From NCBI RefSeq assembly GCF_003386205.1, contig NZ_QRDY01000006.1, forward strand, positions 186,001 to 250,000: DNA of 64,000 bases, in the 5' to 3' direction. The stretch comes from Cohnella lupini. GTDB lineage: Bacteria; Bacillota; Bacilli; Paenibacillales; Paenibacillaceae. The notes beneath the pieces were generated by a model. The model saw only the letters and a program-made list of their open reading frames with translations, had not been told where the DNA came from and searched no databases. Made by a program: the position numbers and the translations under genes. Shown piece after piece: positions 9,273-18,088 of the stretch. Each line of letters starts with the position of its first letter. The first letter of the stretch is position 1.

Positions 9273-10502
9273 ATGCAACCATCCTATAGTAAAGCCACAT
9301 ACCGTCTCTACGACGATAAAGCCGATTTTCACAAGAAAGCCGAAGGTATCGCCGTCGGCCTGACCGTTGGCAGTTGGACGGAGTTGCCGGAAGCCGCCAA
9401 AGAACAAATGCAGAAGCATCTAGGCAAGGTCGTCTCGGTCTCTATCCATGATCCGCTAGATGCGGCGCCAGGGGAACGCTATGCGGACATCACGATCGCT
9501 TACCCGGACGTTAACTTCAGCCGGGATATCCCGGCTTTCCTCGTTACCGCGTTCGGCAAGCTATCTATGGACGGAAAAATCAAGCTGACCGATATCGAAC
9601 CGTCGGCTGATTTCCTAAGCGCCTTCCCCGGGCCGAAGTTTGGCGTTCAAGGCGTTCGCGACCTATTGGGAGTGCATGATCGCCCTCTCGTGATGAGTAT
9701 TTTCAAATCCGTCATCGGGCACGATTTAGGCAACCTTCGCGAGCAGTTCCTGCAGCAGGCTCTAGGCGGCGTAGATCTGATCAAGGACGATGAAATCCTA
9801 TTCGAGAATCCGCTGACTCCGTTGGAGCAACGCGTCGAAGCCTGCATGAGCGCCGCCCGCGAAGCGGAGCGGACAACCGGACAGAAGCTGCTCTATTTCA
9901 CTAATCTAACGGGATCGACCTTCCAGTTGAAGGCGAACGCGAAGCGCGCGATCGCCGCGGGGGCGAACGGACTATTGTTCAACGTACTCGCCTATGGATT
10001 CGACGCGTTGGCAGAGCTTGCCGCCGATCCGGACATCAACGTTCCTATCGCCGCGCATCCAGCGTTGGCTGGAGCGCTCTACCCTTCCCTCCACCATGGC
10101 ATTTCGGCATCGTTATTGTTAGGCAAGTTGATGAGGATCGCGGGAGCGGATCTTTCCTTGTTCCCTTCCCCTTACGGTTCCGTAGTCATGCCCAAAGCGG
10201 AGAATCTAGCCGTTATGGAAGCCCTGCTCGACCCGACTCTGCCGCAGAAACCGGCTTTTCCCGTCCCGTCCGCGGGCATTCATCCCGGTCTCGTCCCGTT
10301 AATCATGGGGGACTTCGGTCCGGAAGTCGTCGTTAATGCCGGAGGCGGCGTCCATGGTCACCCCGGCGGATCCGCGGCGGGCGGACGAGCTTTCCGGCAA
10401 GCGGTTGATGCCGTCAATAGCGGATCTACGCTCGAAGCCTATGCACAGAAACACGAAGAACTAAGCATCGCCATTCAACGCTGGGGGGTCCGCACATCTT
10501 GA
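9273..10502 (+). CDS. mtnW: 2,3-diketo-5-methylthiopentyl-1-phosphate enolase (RuBisCO-like protein)
   Basis: MtnW is a RuBisCO-like enolase of the methionine salvage pathway that acts on 2,3-diketo-5-methylthiopentyl-1-phosphate. The 409-residue protein keeps the large-subunit layout, with an N-terminal ferredoxin-like part and a C-terminal barrel. It has the metal-binding KDDE motif (GGVDLIKDDE, near residue 170) and the phosphate loop VVVNAGGGVHGHPGG. The carboxylating RuBisCO motifs are altered, as expected for this family. It begins 37 bases after proC with a GAAGG site and overlaps mtnX by four bases, so mtnWXB are translated together. Confidence 0.94.
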   Translation: MQPSYSKATYRLYDDKADFHKKAEGIAVGLTVGSWTELPEAAKEQMQKHLGKVVSVSIHDPLDAAPGERYADITIAYPDVNFSRDIPAFLVTAFGKLSMDGKIKLTDIEPSADFLSAFPGPKFGVQGVRDLLGVHDRPLVMSIFKSVIGHDLGNLREQFLQQALGGVDLIKDDEILFENPLTPLEQRVEACMSAAREAERTTGQKLLYFTNLTGSTFQLKANAKRAIAAGANGLLFNVLAYGFDALAELAADPDINVPIAAHPALAGALYPSLHHGISASLLLGKLMRIAGADLSLFPSPYGSVVMPKAENLAVMEALLDPTLPQKPAFPVPSAGIHPGLVPLIMGDFGPEVVVNAGGGVHGHPGGSAAGGRAFRQAVDAVNSGSTLEAYAQKHEELSIAIQRWGVRTS

Positions 10503-11188
10503 GTAACACGACAACCAGATTCCCGCGACCGCCCGTTCTGTTCTGCGACTTCGACGGCACGATTACGCTAAGCGATAATATCGTCGCCGTTATGAAGCAT
10601 TTCAACCCGCCTGGTTGGGAGAACATCGTCCAACAAATCCTGAACGAAACGAAGTCCATCCGGCAAGGCGTCGGCGAGATGTTCTCGCTTCTACCCTCGT
10701 CGATGAAAGAAGAGGTCACTTCTTACATCCTTAATTCCGCGGGCATTCGGGACGGATTTGCCGAGCTACTGGAGTGGTGTAAGAAGAACGACGTGCCTTT
10801 CTACGTGACGAGCGGCGGAATAGACTTCTTCGTCTACCCTTTACTCGAGCCGTTCGGAATACCTGCAGATCATATTTACTGCAACGGCAGCGACTTCAGC
10901 GGGGAACGAATTGAGATCGTGTGGCCGCACGCTTGCGATTCGGAATGCGATAACGGCGGTTGCGGCATGTGCAAAACCGCGGTAATCCGAAGATTTCCTT
11001 CCGACCGGTTTTATCGTATTTTGATCGGGGACAGCGTTACCGATTTTGCCGGCGCGAAGCTCGTCGACTTAGTCTTCTCCCGCTCGCATCTGACGGTCAA
11101 ATGCCAAGAGCTCGGTCTTCCCCATATTCCTTTCGAGACTTTCCACGACATTATTAAACGACTGGACCAAGGAGGCGCGGATTCATGA
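10499..11188 (+). CDS. mtnX: 2-hydroxy-3-keto-5-methylthiopentenyl-1-phosphate phosphatase
   Basis: MtnX is a HAD-superfamily phosphatase that makes the acireductone from the MtnW product. HAD motif I is FCDFDGTITLSDN near residue 15, motif II is the TSGG stretch near residue 103, and motif IV is GDSVTDFAGAK. A Cys-rich loop (CDSECDNGGCGMC, about 141-153) is typical of this family. The start codon is TTG, overlapping the mtnW stop (TTGA), with a G-run ribosome site upstream. The 229-residue length is normal. Confidence 0.93.
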   Translation: MSNTTTRFPRPPVLFCDFDGTITLSDNIVAVMKHFNPPGWENIVQQILNETKSIRQGVGEMFSLLPSSMKEEVTSYILNSAGIRDGFAELLEWCKKNDVPFYVTSGGIDFFVYPLLEPFGIPADHIYCNGSDFSGERIEIVWPHACDSECDNGGCGMCKTAVIRRFPSDRFYRILIGDSVTDFAGAKLVDLVFSRSHLTVKCQELGLPHIPFETFHDIIKRLDQGGADS

Positions 11189-11835
11189 GTTTTGCTAATA
11201 TAACAACCGAGCAGAAGCAACAAGTGCTCGGAGAGCTTTCCGCGGTCAAGGCGGATTTCGCGGCTCGCGGTTTCTTCCCGGGCACGAGCGGCAATCTCTC
11301 GATGAGAATCGGGCCCTACTCCCCGGAGAGGTTTTACTTTGCCGTCACGGCAAGCGGCAAGGACAAATCCAAGACGACGCCGGAGGATTTCTTGTTCGTC
11401 GACCAGAACGGCAATCCTTGCGAAAGCACGACCCTTAAGCCGTCGGCGGAAACGGTCATTCACAACGAAATCTACCGATTAACCGGCTGCGGCGCGATTT
11501 TCCATATCCACTCCGTCTATAATAGTTTGGTATCGGAATGGTTTTGGGAACGCCGGGCTGTACCGGTCCAAGGCGTGGAGCTTATCAAAGGATTGAACAT
11601 ATGGGACCAAGACGCGGCCATCGATATCCCGATCCTGTCCAACTTCGCGGACGTTCCGCGTATCGTACCCGAGATTGCGGAGCGCATAGCGGACCGAATT
11701 CCCGGCATTCTCCTTCGTAACCACGGAATCTACGCTTGGGGACGCGACGCGTTCGAAGCCAAGCGGCATTTGGAAGCTTTCGAGTTTTTATTCGAATACG
11801 TGTATCGATGGGAATTGCTTAAAAGTAAAAAATAA
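11185..11835 (+). CDS. mtnB: Methylthioribulose-1-phosphate dehydratase
   Basis: MtnB is a class II aldolase-fold zinc enzyme that dehydrates methylthioribulose-1-phosphate to the MtnW substrate. The 216-residue protein has GTSGNLSMR, a Glu-bearing LKPSAETVIH, the zinc histidines in IFHIHS, and a further His in LLRNHGIY. The ATG overlaps the mtnX stop (ATGA). In Bacillus an mtnD gene follows, but here a terminator comes at once. The acireductone dioxygenase and the kinase/isomerase (mtnK, mtnA) must lie elsewhere. Confidence 0.93.
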   Translation: MSFANITTEQKQQVLGELSAVKADFAARGFFPGTSGNLSMRIGPYSPERFYFAVTASGKDKSKTTPEDFLFVDQNGNPCESTTLKPSAETVIHNEIYRLTGCGAIFHIHSVYNSLVSEWFWERRAVPVQGVELIKGLNIWDQDAAIDIPILSNFADVPRIVPEIAERIADRIPGILLRNHGIYAWGRDAFEAKRHLEAFEFLFEYVYRWELLKSKK

Positions 11836-11892
11836 AAAAATCCAATCTATCGTTCACCGTCGCTACGACGGCAACATAGATTGGATTTTTTT
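11834..11892. terminator. Bidirectional terminator between mtnB and dnaD
   Basis: A 17-base arm, AAAAAAATCCAATCTAT (11834-11850), pairs perfectly with 11876-11892. Inside, CCGTCG and CGACGG extend the stem almost to a three-base loop. Both strands end in a T run, so the element can stop mtnB from the left and dnaD from the right. It begins within the mtnB stop codon. Confidence 0.92.
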
Positions 11893-11911
11893 GATGATCA
11901 ATCTCCCGCGT

Positions 11912-12625
11912 TTACCTGCCGGCGCGGAATTTCTGGGCGTGCAAGCGCGCCTCTTCGACGTTCGTGACGCGGTTGCGACTCCATTCCAGCAGTATTCTAT
12001 CGATATATCTGAAATGCAGCTTGCCCGCGAACACGGATTCCTTCAGCGCGAACCGGATAAGCTCTTCTGCATACCTATCCTGATCCAACCAGCCGTTAAT
12101 CGTTTCGTATTCCATCGGAGTGAGCGGGCGTCCGAATTCTTGTTCGAACAGGACGAATAAATTATGAGGGCCGGATGCCTGGAGAACCTGAGCGGCAGAA
12201 CGAGTCGGCTCCGCGTGTTCGCGGTTACCCTGCTCGTCCTCGGCGACTCCCCGGAGCGGAACCTCTCCGGAGGCAAGCAGCACGCCGATCTTCTGAAAAA
12301 AACCGGATAAATTATATCGTTCCGATTGCACGCCCGACTGCGGATCGAATATTTCGTCGATCGTGACGAATCCGAGCTTCATCAGCTTCTGCAGCGTTTG
12401 CCCGACGAGCGCCGGCGAGCATCCTAATCTCTCTTGAAGCTGCTCGATCATCGGGAACTCGTTCTGCTCTAGCTGACGGAAAGCGATGAGGTGAAGCAGA
12501 AGCATGCCTTCCGTGTCGTTAAGCTTAAGCGCCCGATAAGTGCGAAGCATTGCATAAGGGATGCTGACTGCGCCGTCCATATAGGCCTCTGCCATTCCCC
12601 TCGCAAGCGAATTGCGGTCATTCAT
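11912..12625 (-). CDS. dnaD: DnaD-family replication initiation protein
   Basis: DnaD helps DnaA and DnaB remodel the origin and load the replicative helicase. The 237-residue protein has an N-terminal winged-helix region (about 15-110) and a C-terminal DDBH2 domain, whose core is INGWLDQDRYAEELIRFALK and YIDRILLEW. The ATG (MNDRNSL) has AGGTGG eight bases upstream; a GTG four codons earlier overlaps that site. It follows asnS, the same order as in B. subtilis, but nth is not next to it. Confidence 0.92.
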   Translation of the reverse strand: MNDRNSLARGMAEAYMDGAVSIPYAMLRTYRALKLNDTEGMLLLHLIAFRQLEQNEFPMIEQLQERLGCSPALVGQTLQKLMKLGFVTIDEIFDPQSGVQSERYNLSGFFQKIGVLLASGEVPLRGVAEDEQGNREHAEPTRSAAQVLQASGPHNLFVLFEQEFGRPLTPMEYETINGWLDQDRYAEELIRFALKESVFAGKLHFRYIDRILLEWSRNRVTNVEEARLHAQKFRAGR

Positions 12626-12671
12626 GCTGGAACCCACCTACTCTCTTTCCTCTCGACTAACGAACCGTCTA

Positions 12672-13964
12672 TTACGGATACAGCCGGTATAATGTGCGCG
12701 GGAAAGCGATCGTTTCCCGAACGTGATCTAATCCGCATATCCAAGCGACCGCCCTTTCCAAACCTAACCCGAAACCGGAATGGGGTACGGTGCCGTATCT
12801 TCGAAGATCCATATACCAGCCATAAGCTTCTTCGGATAGCTCGTGCTCGGCGAAACGTTGCTCTAGCAGCTCGGGATCGTCGATTCTTTGCGAGCCTCCG
12901 ATGATCTCGCCGTAACCTTCGGGAGCGATCATGTCCGCGCATAACACGACTTCCGGACGATTAGGATCCGGCTTCATATAGAACGCCTTGAAGCTTGCAG
13001 GATAATGGGTTATGAACACCGGCCGATCGAATTTCTCGGCGATCGCGGTCTCATGCGGCGCCCCGAAGTCCTCGCCCCATGGCAACTCCATTCCGATCTC
13101 CTTCAGCAAATCGAGCGCTTCATCGTACGTAATGCGCGGAAATGGCGGCAATACGCGTTCAAGGGCCGAAATGTCCCTCTCCAGAACCGCAAGCTCCGCC
13201 TTGCAATTTCCTAACACCCGGCTTACGATATGGGCGATAAACTGCTCTTGCACGTTTAAGTTCTCTTCATGATCGACGAACGCCATCTCCGGCTCGATCA
13301 TCCAGAACTCGATCAGATGGCGGCGGGTTTTGGATTTCTCCGCGCGAAACGTCGGTCCGAAAGAATATACTTTGCCGAGCGCCATCGCGGCCGCTTCCAT
13401 ATACAGCTGACCGCTCTGGGTCAAGTAGGCGTCTTCCTCGAAATATTTGGTATGGAATAGATTCGTCGTTCCTTCGCAGGACGACGGAGTGAGTACCGGC
13501 GGATCGACAAGAGTAAAATTCCGTTCGTCGAAAAATCCTTGAATCGCCGAAATGATTTCCGCCCGAATGCGGAGAATCGCGCGTTGGCGCGGAGCGCGCA
13601 GCCATAGGTGGCGATGATCCATCAGGAAATCGACGCCATGCTCCTTTGGTGTAATCGGATAATCCTTGGCCACCTGGATGATCTCGATCCCCGTTACGGA
13701 CAGCTCGAATCCGGATGGGCTGCGCGGGTCTTCCCGGACGGTTCCCGTCACGTAGAACGAGCTTTCCTGCGTCAGCTGTCCCGCTTTCTCCCACACGGAC
13801 TCCTCTGTTTCCGCTTTTACTAGAACTCCTTGAATGAATCCCAACCCGTCCCGAATTTGCAGAAACTGTATTTTACCGCTAGAGCGCTTACGCGTAAGCC
13901 AACCGCCGAACGTAACCTCCTGTCCGACGAATTGCCCGATCGTTGCTAAATCCACTTTGCTCAT
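12672..13964 (-). CDS. asnS: Asparaginyl-tRNA synthetase
   Basis: AsnS is a class IIb synthetase that charges tRNA-Asn. The 430 residues include an N-terminal OB-fold anticodon-binding domain (about 10-105) and the catalytic core with motif 2 ([15 protein letters not shown]) and motif 3 ([15 protein letters not shown]). The short spacing and [14 protein letters not shown] favour AsnRS over AspRS. It sits 18 bases after ackA and before dnaD. Confidence 0.95.
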   Translation of the reverse strand: MSKVDLATIGQFVGQEVTFGGWLTRKRSSGKIQFLQIRDGLGFIQGVLVKAETEESVWEKAGQLTQESSFYVTGTVREDPRSPSGFELSVTGIEIIQVAKDYPITPKEHGVDFLMDHRHLWLRAPRQRAILRIRAEIISAIQGFFDERNFTLVDPPVLTPSSCEGTTNLFHTKYFEEDAYLTQSGQLYMEAAAMALGKVYSFGPTFRAEKSKTRRHLIEFWMIEPEMAFVDHEENLNVQEQFIAHIVSRVLGNCKAELAVLERDISALERVLPPFPRITYDEALDLLKEIGMELPWGEDFGAPHETAIAEKFDRPVFITHYPASFKAFYMKPDPNRPEVVLCADMIAPEGYGEIIGGSQRIDDPELLEQRFAEHELSEEAYGWYMDLRRYGTVPHSGFGLGLERAVAWICGLDHVRETIAFPRTLYRLYP

Positions 13965-13982
13965 CTTATTCCGACCTCCTAT

Positions 13983-15206
13983 TTAGAAACGCGACTCCAC
14001 AGCCGTTTTATCTTTGACTAGCCTATAAGTATCCCTAGCGATGAGCAGTTCTTCGTTCGTAGGAACGACCAGTACGCTCACTCCGGAATCATCCGTCGTA
14101 ATCCGGCGCGTTTCGGATGAACGAACCGCGTTTCTATCCGCATCCAGATGGACTCCGAAGAACGTCAACCCCCTGCAAACCGCTTCCCGCAACGGTGCGG
14201 AATTCTCGCCGACCCCCGCGGTAAACAAGATCGCATCCACGCCATCCATGGCCGCGACGTAAGAACCGATATATTTCCGAATCCGGTACGCGTACATCTC
14301 GAAGGCTAGCTTTGCCTTGTCGTTCCCGTCGTTCATCGCTTCCACGACTTCCCGCATATCGCTGCTGATTCCGGATATCGCGAGCAGGCCGCTATGCTTG
14401 TTGAGCATGGAATTGACTTCGTTCAACGTCAAATCCTCTTTATTGATCGCGAACGGGACGACCGCGGGATCCAGATCCCCGCTACGGGTACCCATCATGA
14501 GACCTTCCAACGGAGTCATTCCCATGCTTGTATCGTATGATTTGCCGTGAAGGATCGCTGCGCAACTCGCTCCGTTTCCGATATGGCAGCTGATAAGCTT
14601 GAGCTTTTCAAGCGGTCGGCCAAGAAACTCCGCGGCCCGCTTGCTCACGTAATCGTGCGATGTGCCGTGAAATCCGTAACGTCGGATTTGATGCTTGCGA
14701 TACAGAACGGTCGGAATTGCATACAGGTAAGAGCTTGGAGGCATCGACTGGTGAAATGCCGTATCGAACACGACCGCTTGCGGTACGTTCGGCAGATTCG
14801 CTTCTACCGCGACGATGCCCATCATATGAGCCGGATTGTGCAAGGGAGCCAGATCGAACAGCTTGCGGATTTCCAGCTTAACGTTCTGGTCGACCAATAC
14901 CGATTCGCTGAAAGACTCGCCCCCGTGAACGACGCGATGGCCAACCGCTTGTATATCTTGAATGTTGCGTAGCACCCCGAACTTACGATGGGTAAGCATA
15001 TCCAATACCTTCTTGATCGCGGTCGTATGGTCGAGTATTTCGCTTACCTCGCGAACCTCCGGTTGATTCTCTACCTCGTGGGTCAGAATGGAGGAGTCCA
15101 TTCCGATCCGCTCCACCCGTCCCTTGGCCAGCACGTCTTCGGTTTTCATATTGTAAAGCTGATATTTGAGCGAAGAGCTTCCCGCGTTAATAACGAGTAT
15201 ATTCAT
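13983..15206 (-). CDS. ackA: Acetate kinase
   Basis: AckA interconverts acetyl phosphate plus ADP with acetate plus ATP in overflow metabolism. The 407-residue ASKHA-fold protein has NAGSSSLKYQL at the start, VGHRVVHGG, FDTAFHQSMP, GFHGTSHDYVS and HIGNGASC. The terminal TAGVGENS is the usual FTxGIGEN motif with small changes. Its ATG overlaps the hbd stop (ATGA). The hbd-ackA-asnS-dnaD grouping differs from B. subtilis, where ackA stands alone. Confidence 0.95.
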   Translation of the reverse strand: MNILVINAGSSSLKYQLYNMKTEDVLAKGRVERIGMDSSILTHEVENQPEVREVSEILDHTTAIKKVLDMLTHRKFGVLRNIQDIQAVGHRVVHGGESFSESVLVDQNVKLEIRKLFDLAPLHNPAHMMGIVAVEANLPNVPQAVVFDTAFHQSMPPSSYLYAIPTVLYRKHQIRRYGFHGTSHDYVSKRAAEFLGRPLEKLKLISCHIGNGASCAAILHGKSYDTSMGMTPLEGLMMGTRSGDLDPAVVPFAINKEDLTLNEVNSMLNKHSGLLAISGISSDMREVVEAMNDGNDKAKLAFEMYAYRIRKYIGSYVAAMDGVDAILFTAGVGENSAPLREAVCRGLTFFGVHLDADRNAVRSSETRRITTDDSGVSVLVVPTNEELLIARDTYRLVKDKTAVESRF

Positions 15207-16075
15207 GAGATACGCTCACCATCCTTGCCGTACTTGAAGAAACCGACTCCGCTCTTAATGCCCAGATGACCCGCTCGAACCTTTTTCTTGAGCAGGAACG
15301 ACGGACGGTATTTCAGCTCTCCGTATTCGCGGAACATCCGGTCAAGCGCCGCTAGAACGGAATCGAGTCCGAATCTGTCCGCCATCTCCAGCGGCCCGTG
15401 CTGAAATTGGTATCCGATGCTCATCGCCGAATCGATGTCCTCCGGAGAAGCCACTCCTTCCTCCAACAAGTGGAGAGCTTCGTTAATGAGCAAGCAGATC
15501 AGCCTCGTCGTCACGAACCCGGGCGATTCGTATACCATTACGCCGCTCTTGTTCAATACTTCTTCGGTGAAGCGTTTCGTCTTGTCGAATGTCGAATCGG
15601 ACGTCTGCAAGCCTCTGATGATCTCAACCACGTCGATCCGCACGGCCGGATAGACGAAATGCATTCCGATTACGCGTTCCGGGAACTGACTCGCTCCCGC
15701 AAGCTCCGTCAAGCTGAGCGTCGAGGTGTTGCTGGCCAGAACGGTATCTTGCGGAACGATACGGTCCAACTGTTGAAATACGTCCTTCTTGCTATCTAAA
15801 TCCTCGCTGATGGTCTCGATCACCAATTCGCAATCAGATAAATGCTGCAAGGATGTCTCCATATGTAGCCGGTTTAACGTTAACTTCTTCTCCGCGCCGG
15901 TAATCGCCCAACGCTCCATCTGACGGTCGAGGCTTTGCTCGATCATCTCTTTCGCTTGCTGAAGCTTCTCCGGTGTTTTCTCCACCAAATGGACGTCCAG
16001 GCCTTTAGCGGCAAGCATCTCGGCGATGCTCTGTCCCATCGTGCCAGCGCCTACGACTCCGACAACCTTAAACAT
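15203..16075 (-). CDS. 3-hydroxyacyl-CoA dehydrogenase family protein (3-hydroxybutyryl-CoA dehydrogenase)
   Basis: A 290-residue soluble single-domain 3-hydroxyacyl-CoA dehydrogenase, similar in length to Hbd/MmgB/PaaH. The NAD-binding motif VVGVVGAGTMGQSIAE opens the protein. IGMHFVYPAVRIDVVEII is the conserved stretch after the catalytic Ser/His region, and the C-terminal helical dimer domain begins near residue 185. The start MFKVVG follows GGAGGG by seven bases; an ATG five codons upstream lies inside that site. The substrate is probably a short-chain 3-hydroxyacyl-CoA, but the sequence does not settle it. Confidence 0.88.
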   Translation of the reverse strand: MFKVVGVVGAGTMGQSIAEMLAAKGLDVHLVEKTPEKLQQAKEMIEQSLDRQMERWAITGAEKKLTLNRLHMETSLQHLSDCELVIETISEDLDSKKDVFQQLDRIVPQDTVLASNTSTLSLTELAGASQFPERVIGMHFVYPAVRIDVVEIIRGLQTSDSTFDKTKRFTEEVLNKSGVMVYESPGFVTTRLICLLINEALHLLEEGVASPEDIDSAMSIGYQFQHGPLEMADRFGLDSVLAALDRMFREYGELKYRPSFLLKKKVRAGHLGIKSGVGFFKYGKDGERIS

Positions 16076-16114
16076 ACTTATGCCCTCCATAATAACGCTC
16101 TTTAAATAAATAAT

Positions 16115-16173
16115 AAGATGATCATACCCCGCTCCGCGCGCTTCGATTACTCGAAAGGCGCGGAGCTCATCTT
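16115..16173 (-). terminator. Long hairpin between the anti-sigma gene and hbd, probable terminator
   Basis: Three nested arms pair: AAGATGA with TCATCTT, GCTCCGCGC with GCGCGGAGC, and CTTTCGA with TCGAAG. Together they make a stem of about 22 pairs on either strand. On the minus strand it is followed by TTATTATTTATTT, an imperfect T tract. It probably ends the sigma/anti-sigma transcript. A structured leader for hbd is the other reading. Confidence 0.55.
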
Positions 16174-16189
16174 GGGTACATTCATCTTA

Positions 16190-17392
16190 TCATAATCCGC
16201 TTTTCTCTGCCCGTTCGCCGAACCAATTACCGAACAACGTCTTCCAACCGTCGACATATTTCGGTTCGATCGCCCATTGCACCATCACGACTGTCTCGCC
16301 ATCGTCGATCGGAAGCGTAAGAACTTCTCTTTCCTCCGGCATCATCCGATACGGATATAGCTTGATGCTTCCCGGCGTGACGATCGCTACGACTTCTTCG
16401 GCTTCGGATGTGTAAGCGTCGATTGCCGTCGGCTCCAGCTTAAGGACTTCTTCCCAGTCCAACGCCAGGACATCGGGGCCGGTGACCGGCACGGTCAACG
16501 GCTCGTCGATCGTCTGCCAGCCGGCGATATCATCCGCGCTTACGTTTAGCAGGTTCCCGGGCTTCTTGGCAACCCATTTGCCGTTCTCGCGAGCGATGGC
16601 CCATTGATCCTGCGACAATTCGACGTCGCTCGATCCTAGCGCGGCCGCCAGATTGAAATGATTATTCTGTACGATATTGGCGTCCTTCAAGCGTTCAAGC
16701 GGAGCCAAGTCGCTCACGCGATTTACCCACACTTTGCTTGGAACCTCCGAGGCATCATCCTCGCCAGCGCTAGCGGTTTGCAGGATCGAGACGTATTCTT
16801 TGCCGGCGAACAGCAGCTTCTCCGACCATTTCCCGGCATTCGCGGCATCTTTCTCTTTTACGGTTTTGCTCTTTCCGTCCCGCAACGCTTCAAGAGTCTG
16901 TATACCCTCGGCTTGAGATTCAGCGGAGGGGTTTACTTTCCAAAAATTAGTTTTGTACGGCATCCAAATACCCTCGCCGTCGCCCATATTCGTCAACTGT
17001 CCGTTCTCGGGAGCGACGAATATCGTCCTGTAGCTACTCTGGTCGCTTTCGTCGATATCCTTGCGTAAACCGATGACGACTGCGGAATGCGGGATCGGAT
17101 TGACGTAGCCTTCTTCTGAAGCGTGGGAGCTAGCCGTCGCGCGTTCGGTTTCGAGGGATAGTTTATCCGATTGTTCGCCGGTTAAGTCTCTCCAGCTCCA
17201 TAATCCGGCGGCGACGGCCACGATGATCAGGCAAGCCGCGCTTAGCGCGCTCCATCGCACGAACCACGGCTTCGCGTGCTTGCGGCTCGGCGCGTCGAGG
17301 CTTTCGTTGATTTTCCTGCGCAACGTCTCGTCGAATCCTTTCCGGTTCAGCGGACCGCGCTCAAGCTGTTCGAATAATTCCTTGTCATCCAC
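16190..17392 (-). CDS. Probable membrane-bound anti-sigma factor of the upstream ECF sigma
   Basis: A 400-residue protein with a charged cytoplasmic N terminus (1-45), one membrane helix (about 47-66, SAACLIIVAVAAGLW) and a long extracytoplasmic part without a recognised enzyme motif. The GTG start overlaps the TAG of the ECF sigma gene by one base, with AAGGAGG ten bases upstream. The sigma-then-single-pass-protein pair and the coupled translation are the basis for calling it an anti-sigma factor. No zinc-finger HxxxCxxC motif is present, so it differs from the anti-sigma at 43718. The outer part probably senses a signal, which is not identifiable. Confidence 0.7.
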   Translation of the reverse strand: MDDKELFEQLERGPLNRKGFDETLRRKINESLDAPSRKHAKPWFVRWSALSAACLIIVAVAAGLWSWRDLTGEQSDKLSLETERATASSHASEEGYVNPIPHSAVVIGLRKDIDESDQSSYRTIFVAPENGQLTNMGDGEGIWMPYKTNFWKVNPSAESQAEGIQTLEALRDGKSKTVKEKDAANAGKWSEKLLFAGKEYVSILQTASAGEDDASEVPSKVWVNRVSDLAPLERLKDANIVQNNHFNLAAALGSSDVELSQDQWAIARENGKWVAKKPGNLLNVSADDIAGWQTIDEPLTVPVTGPDVLALDWEEVLKLEPTAIDAYTSEAEEVVAIVTPGSIKLYPYRMMPEEREVLTLPIDDGETVVMVQWAIEPKYVDGWKTLFGNWFGERAEKSGL

Positions 17393-17940
17393 TAGCGGTT
17401 CGCCTCCTTCATCTTGGACAATTTCTGCCGGGCATGGAACATGCGAGACTTCACGGTTCCTTCGGTGACATCGAGAACCTGAGCGATTTCTTTCAAAGAC
17501 AGCTGATTATGAGCGTATAGAATAATGACTTCCCTATATTTCTTGGGCAACTCCAGCACCATTTTCCAAATGTCGTTGACTGCCGATTGCTCCACGACCT
17601 CGTGTTCGACGGAATGTCGCTCCCCGTAGTCCTCGACGGCATCGGATAATGTTACTTTTCGAAAAAAAGCGGATCGTTGAAAATCTATCGCCGTATTACG
17701 CGTAATGGTCAGTAACCAGGTCTTAACCGATGCATCCCTGCGGAAAGCATGCATGTTCTTGTACACCTTGATGAATACCTCTTGCGTGATATCGTCGGCC
17801 ATATCCCATTTACGGGTTATGCTGTAGGCATAATTCCATACGTCCTTCCCGAACGCGGTCATCAATTCGTTAAGAAGTCCTTTGTGATCGTCGCTTTCAA
17901 CCATATATTTGAGAAAATCGAAATTGCGCTGGGAATCCAA
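17392..17940 (-). CDS. ECF-type RNA polymerase sigma factor
   Basis: A group 4 sigma factor of about 182 residues. Region 2 is visible as VWNYAYSITRKWDMADDITQEVFIKVYKN and TWLLTITRNTAIDF. Region 4 is ELPKKYREVIILYAHNQLSLKEIAQVLDVTEGTVKSRMFHARQ (in two blocks), with a normal helix-turn-helix. The start is probably the TTG at 17940, served by AGAGGTG; a GTG three codons earlier overlaps that site. An ECF-type promoter just upstream suggests the sigma reads its own gene. The paired protein at 16190 is its likely anti-sigma factor. Confidence 0.9.
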   Translation of the reverse strand: MDSQRNFDFLKYMVESDDHKGLLNELMTAFGKDVWNYAYSITRKWDMADDITQEVFIKVYKNMHAFRRDASVKTWLLTITRNTAIDFQRSAFFRKVTLSDAVEDYGERHSVEHEVVEQSAVNDIWKMVLELPKKYREVIILYAHNQLSLKEIAQVLDVTEGTVKSRMFHARQKLSKMKEANR

Positions 17941-17962
17941 TCTTGCCACCTCTATTCCAATA

Positions 17963-17988
17963 AACGATTCAAATGGACACTAGGTTCA
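17963..17988 (-). promoter_or_regulatory. ECF-type autoregulatory promoter
   Basis: On the minus strand, TGAACC and CGTT are separated by 16 bases, the spacing and form known for ECF promoters (TGAAAC-N16-CGTC types). The start of transcription would fall only about 17 bases before the sigma gene. The same TGAACC box at the same spacing precedes the second ECF gene (45154-45179). Confidence 0.55.
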
Positions 17989-18035
17989 ATGCTATCATAT
18001 TTTAAATATTATTTCCTGCATACGGTCATCATCGC

Positions 18036-18068
18036 AAAAAAACCGGCCGGATTTCTCCGGTCGGCCGT
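18036..18068 (-). terminator. Terminator of the FtsH-like operon
   Basis: On the minus strand, CGGCCGACCGG pairs with CCGGCCGG across a short AGAAAT loop and is followed by seven T. It lies 20 bases after the stop of the FtsH-like gene and separates it from the sigma factor gene. Confidence 0.88.
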
Positions 18069-18088
18069 CAGTATATAGTAAGCGATTA

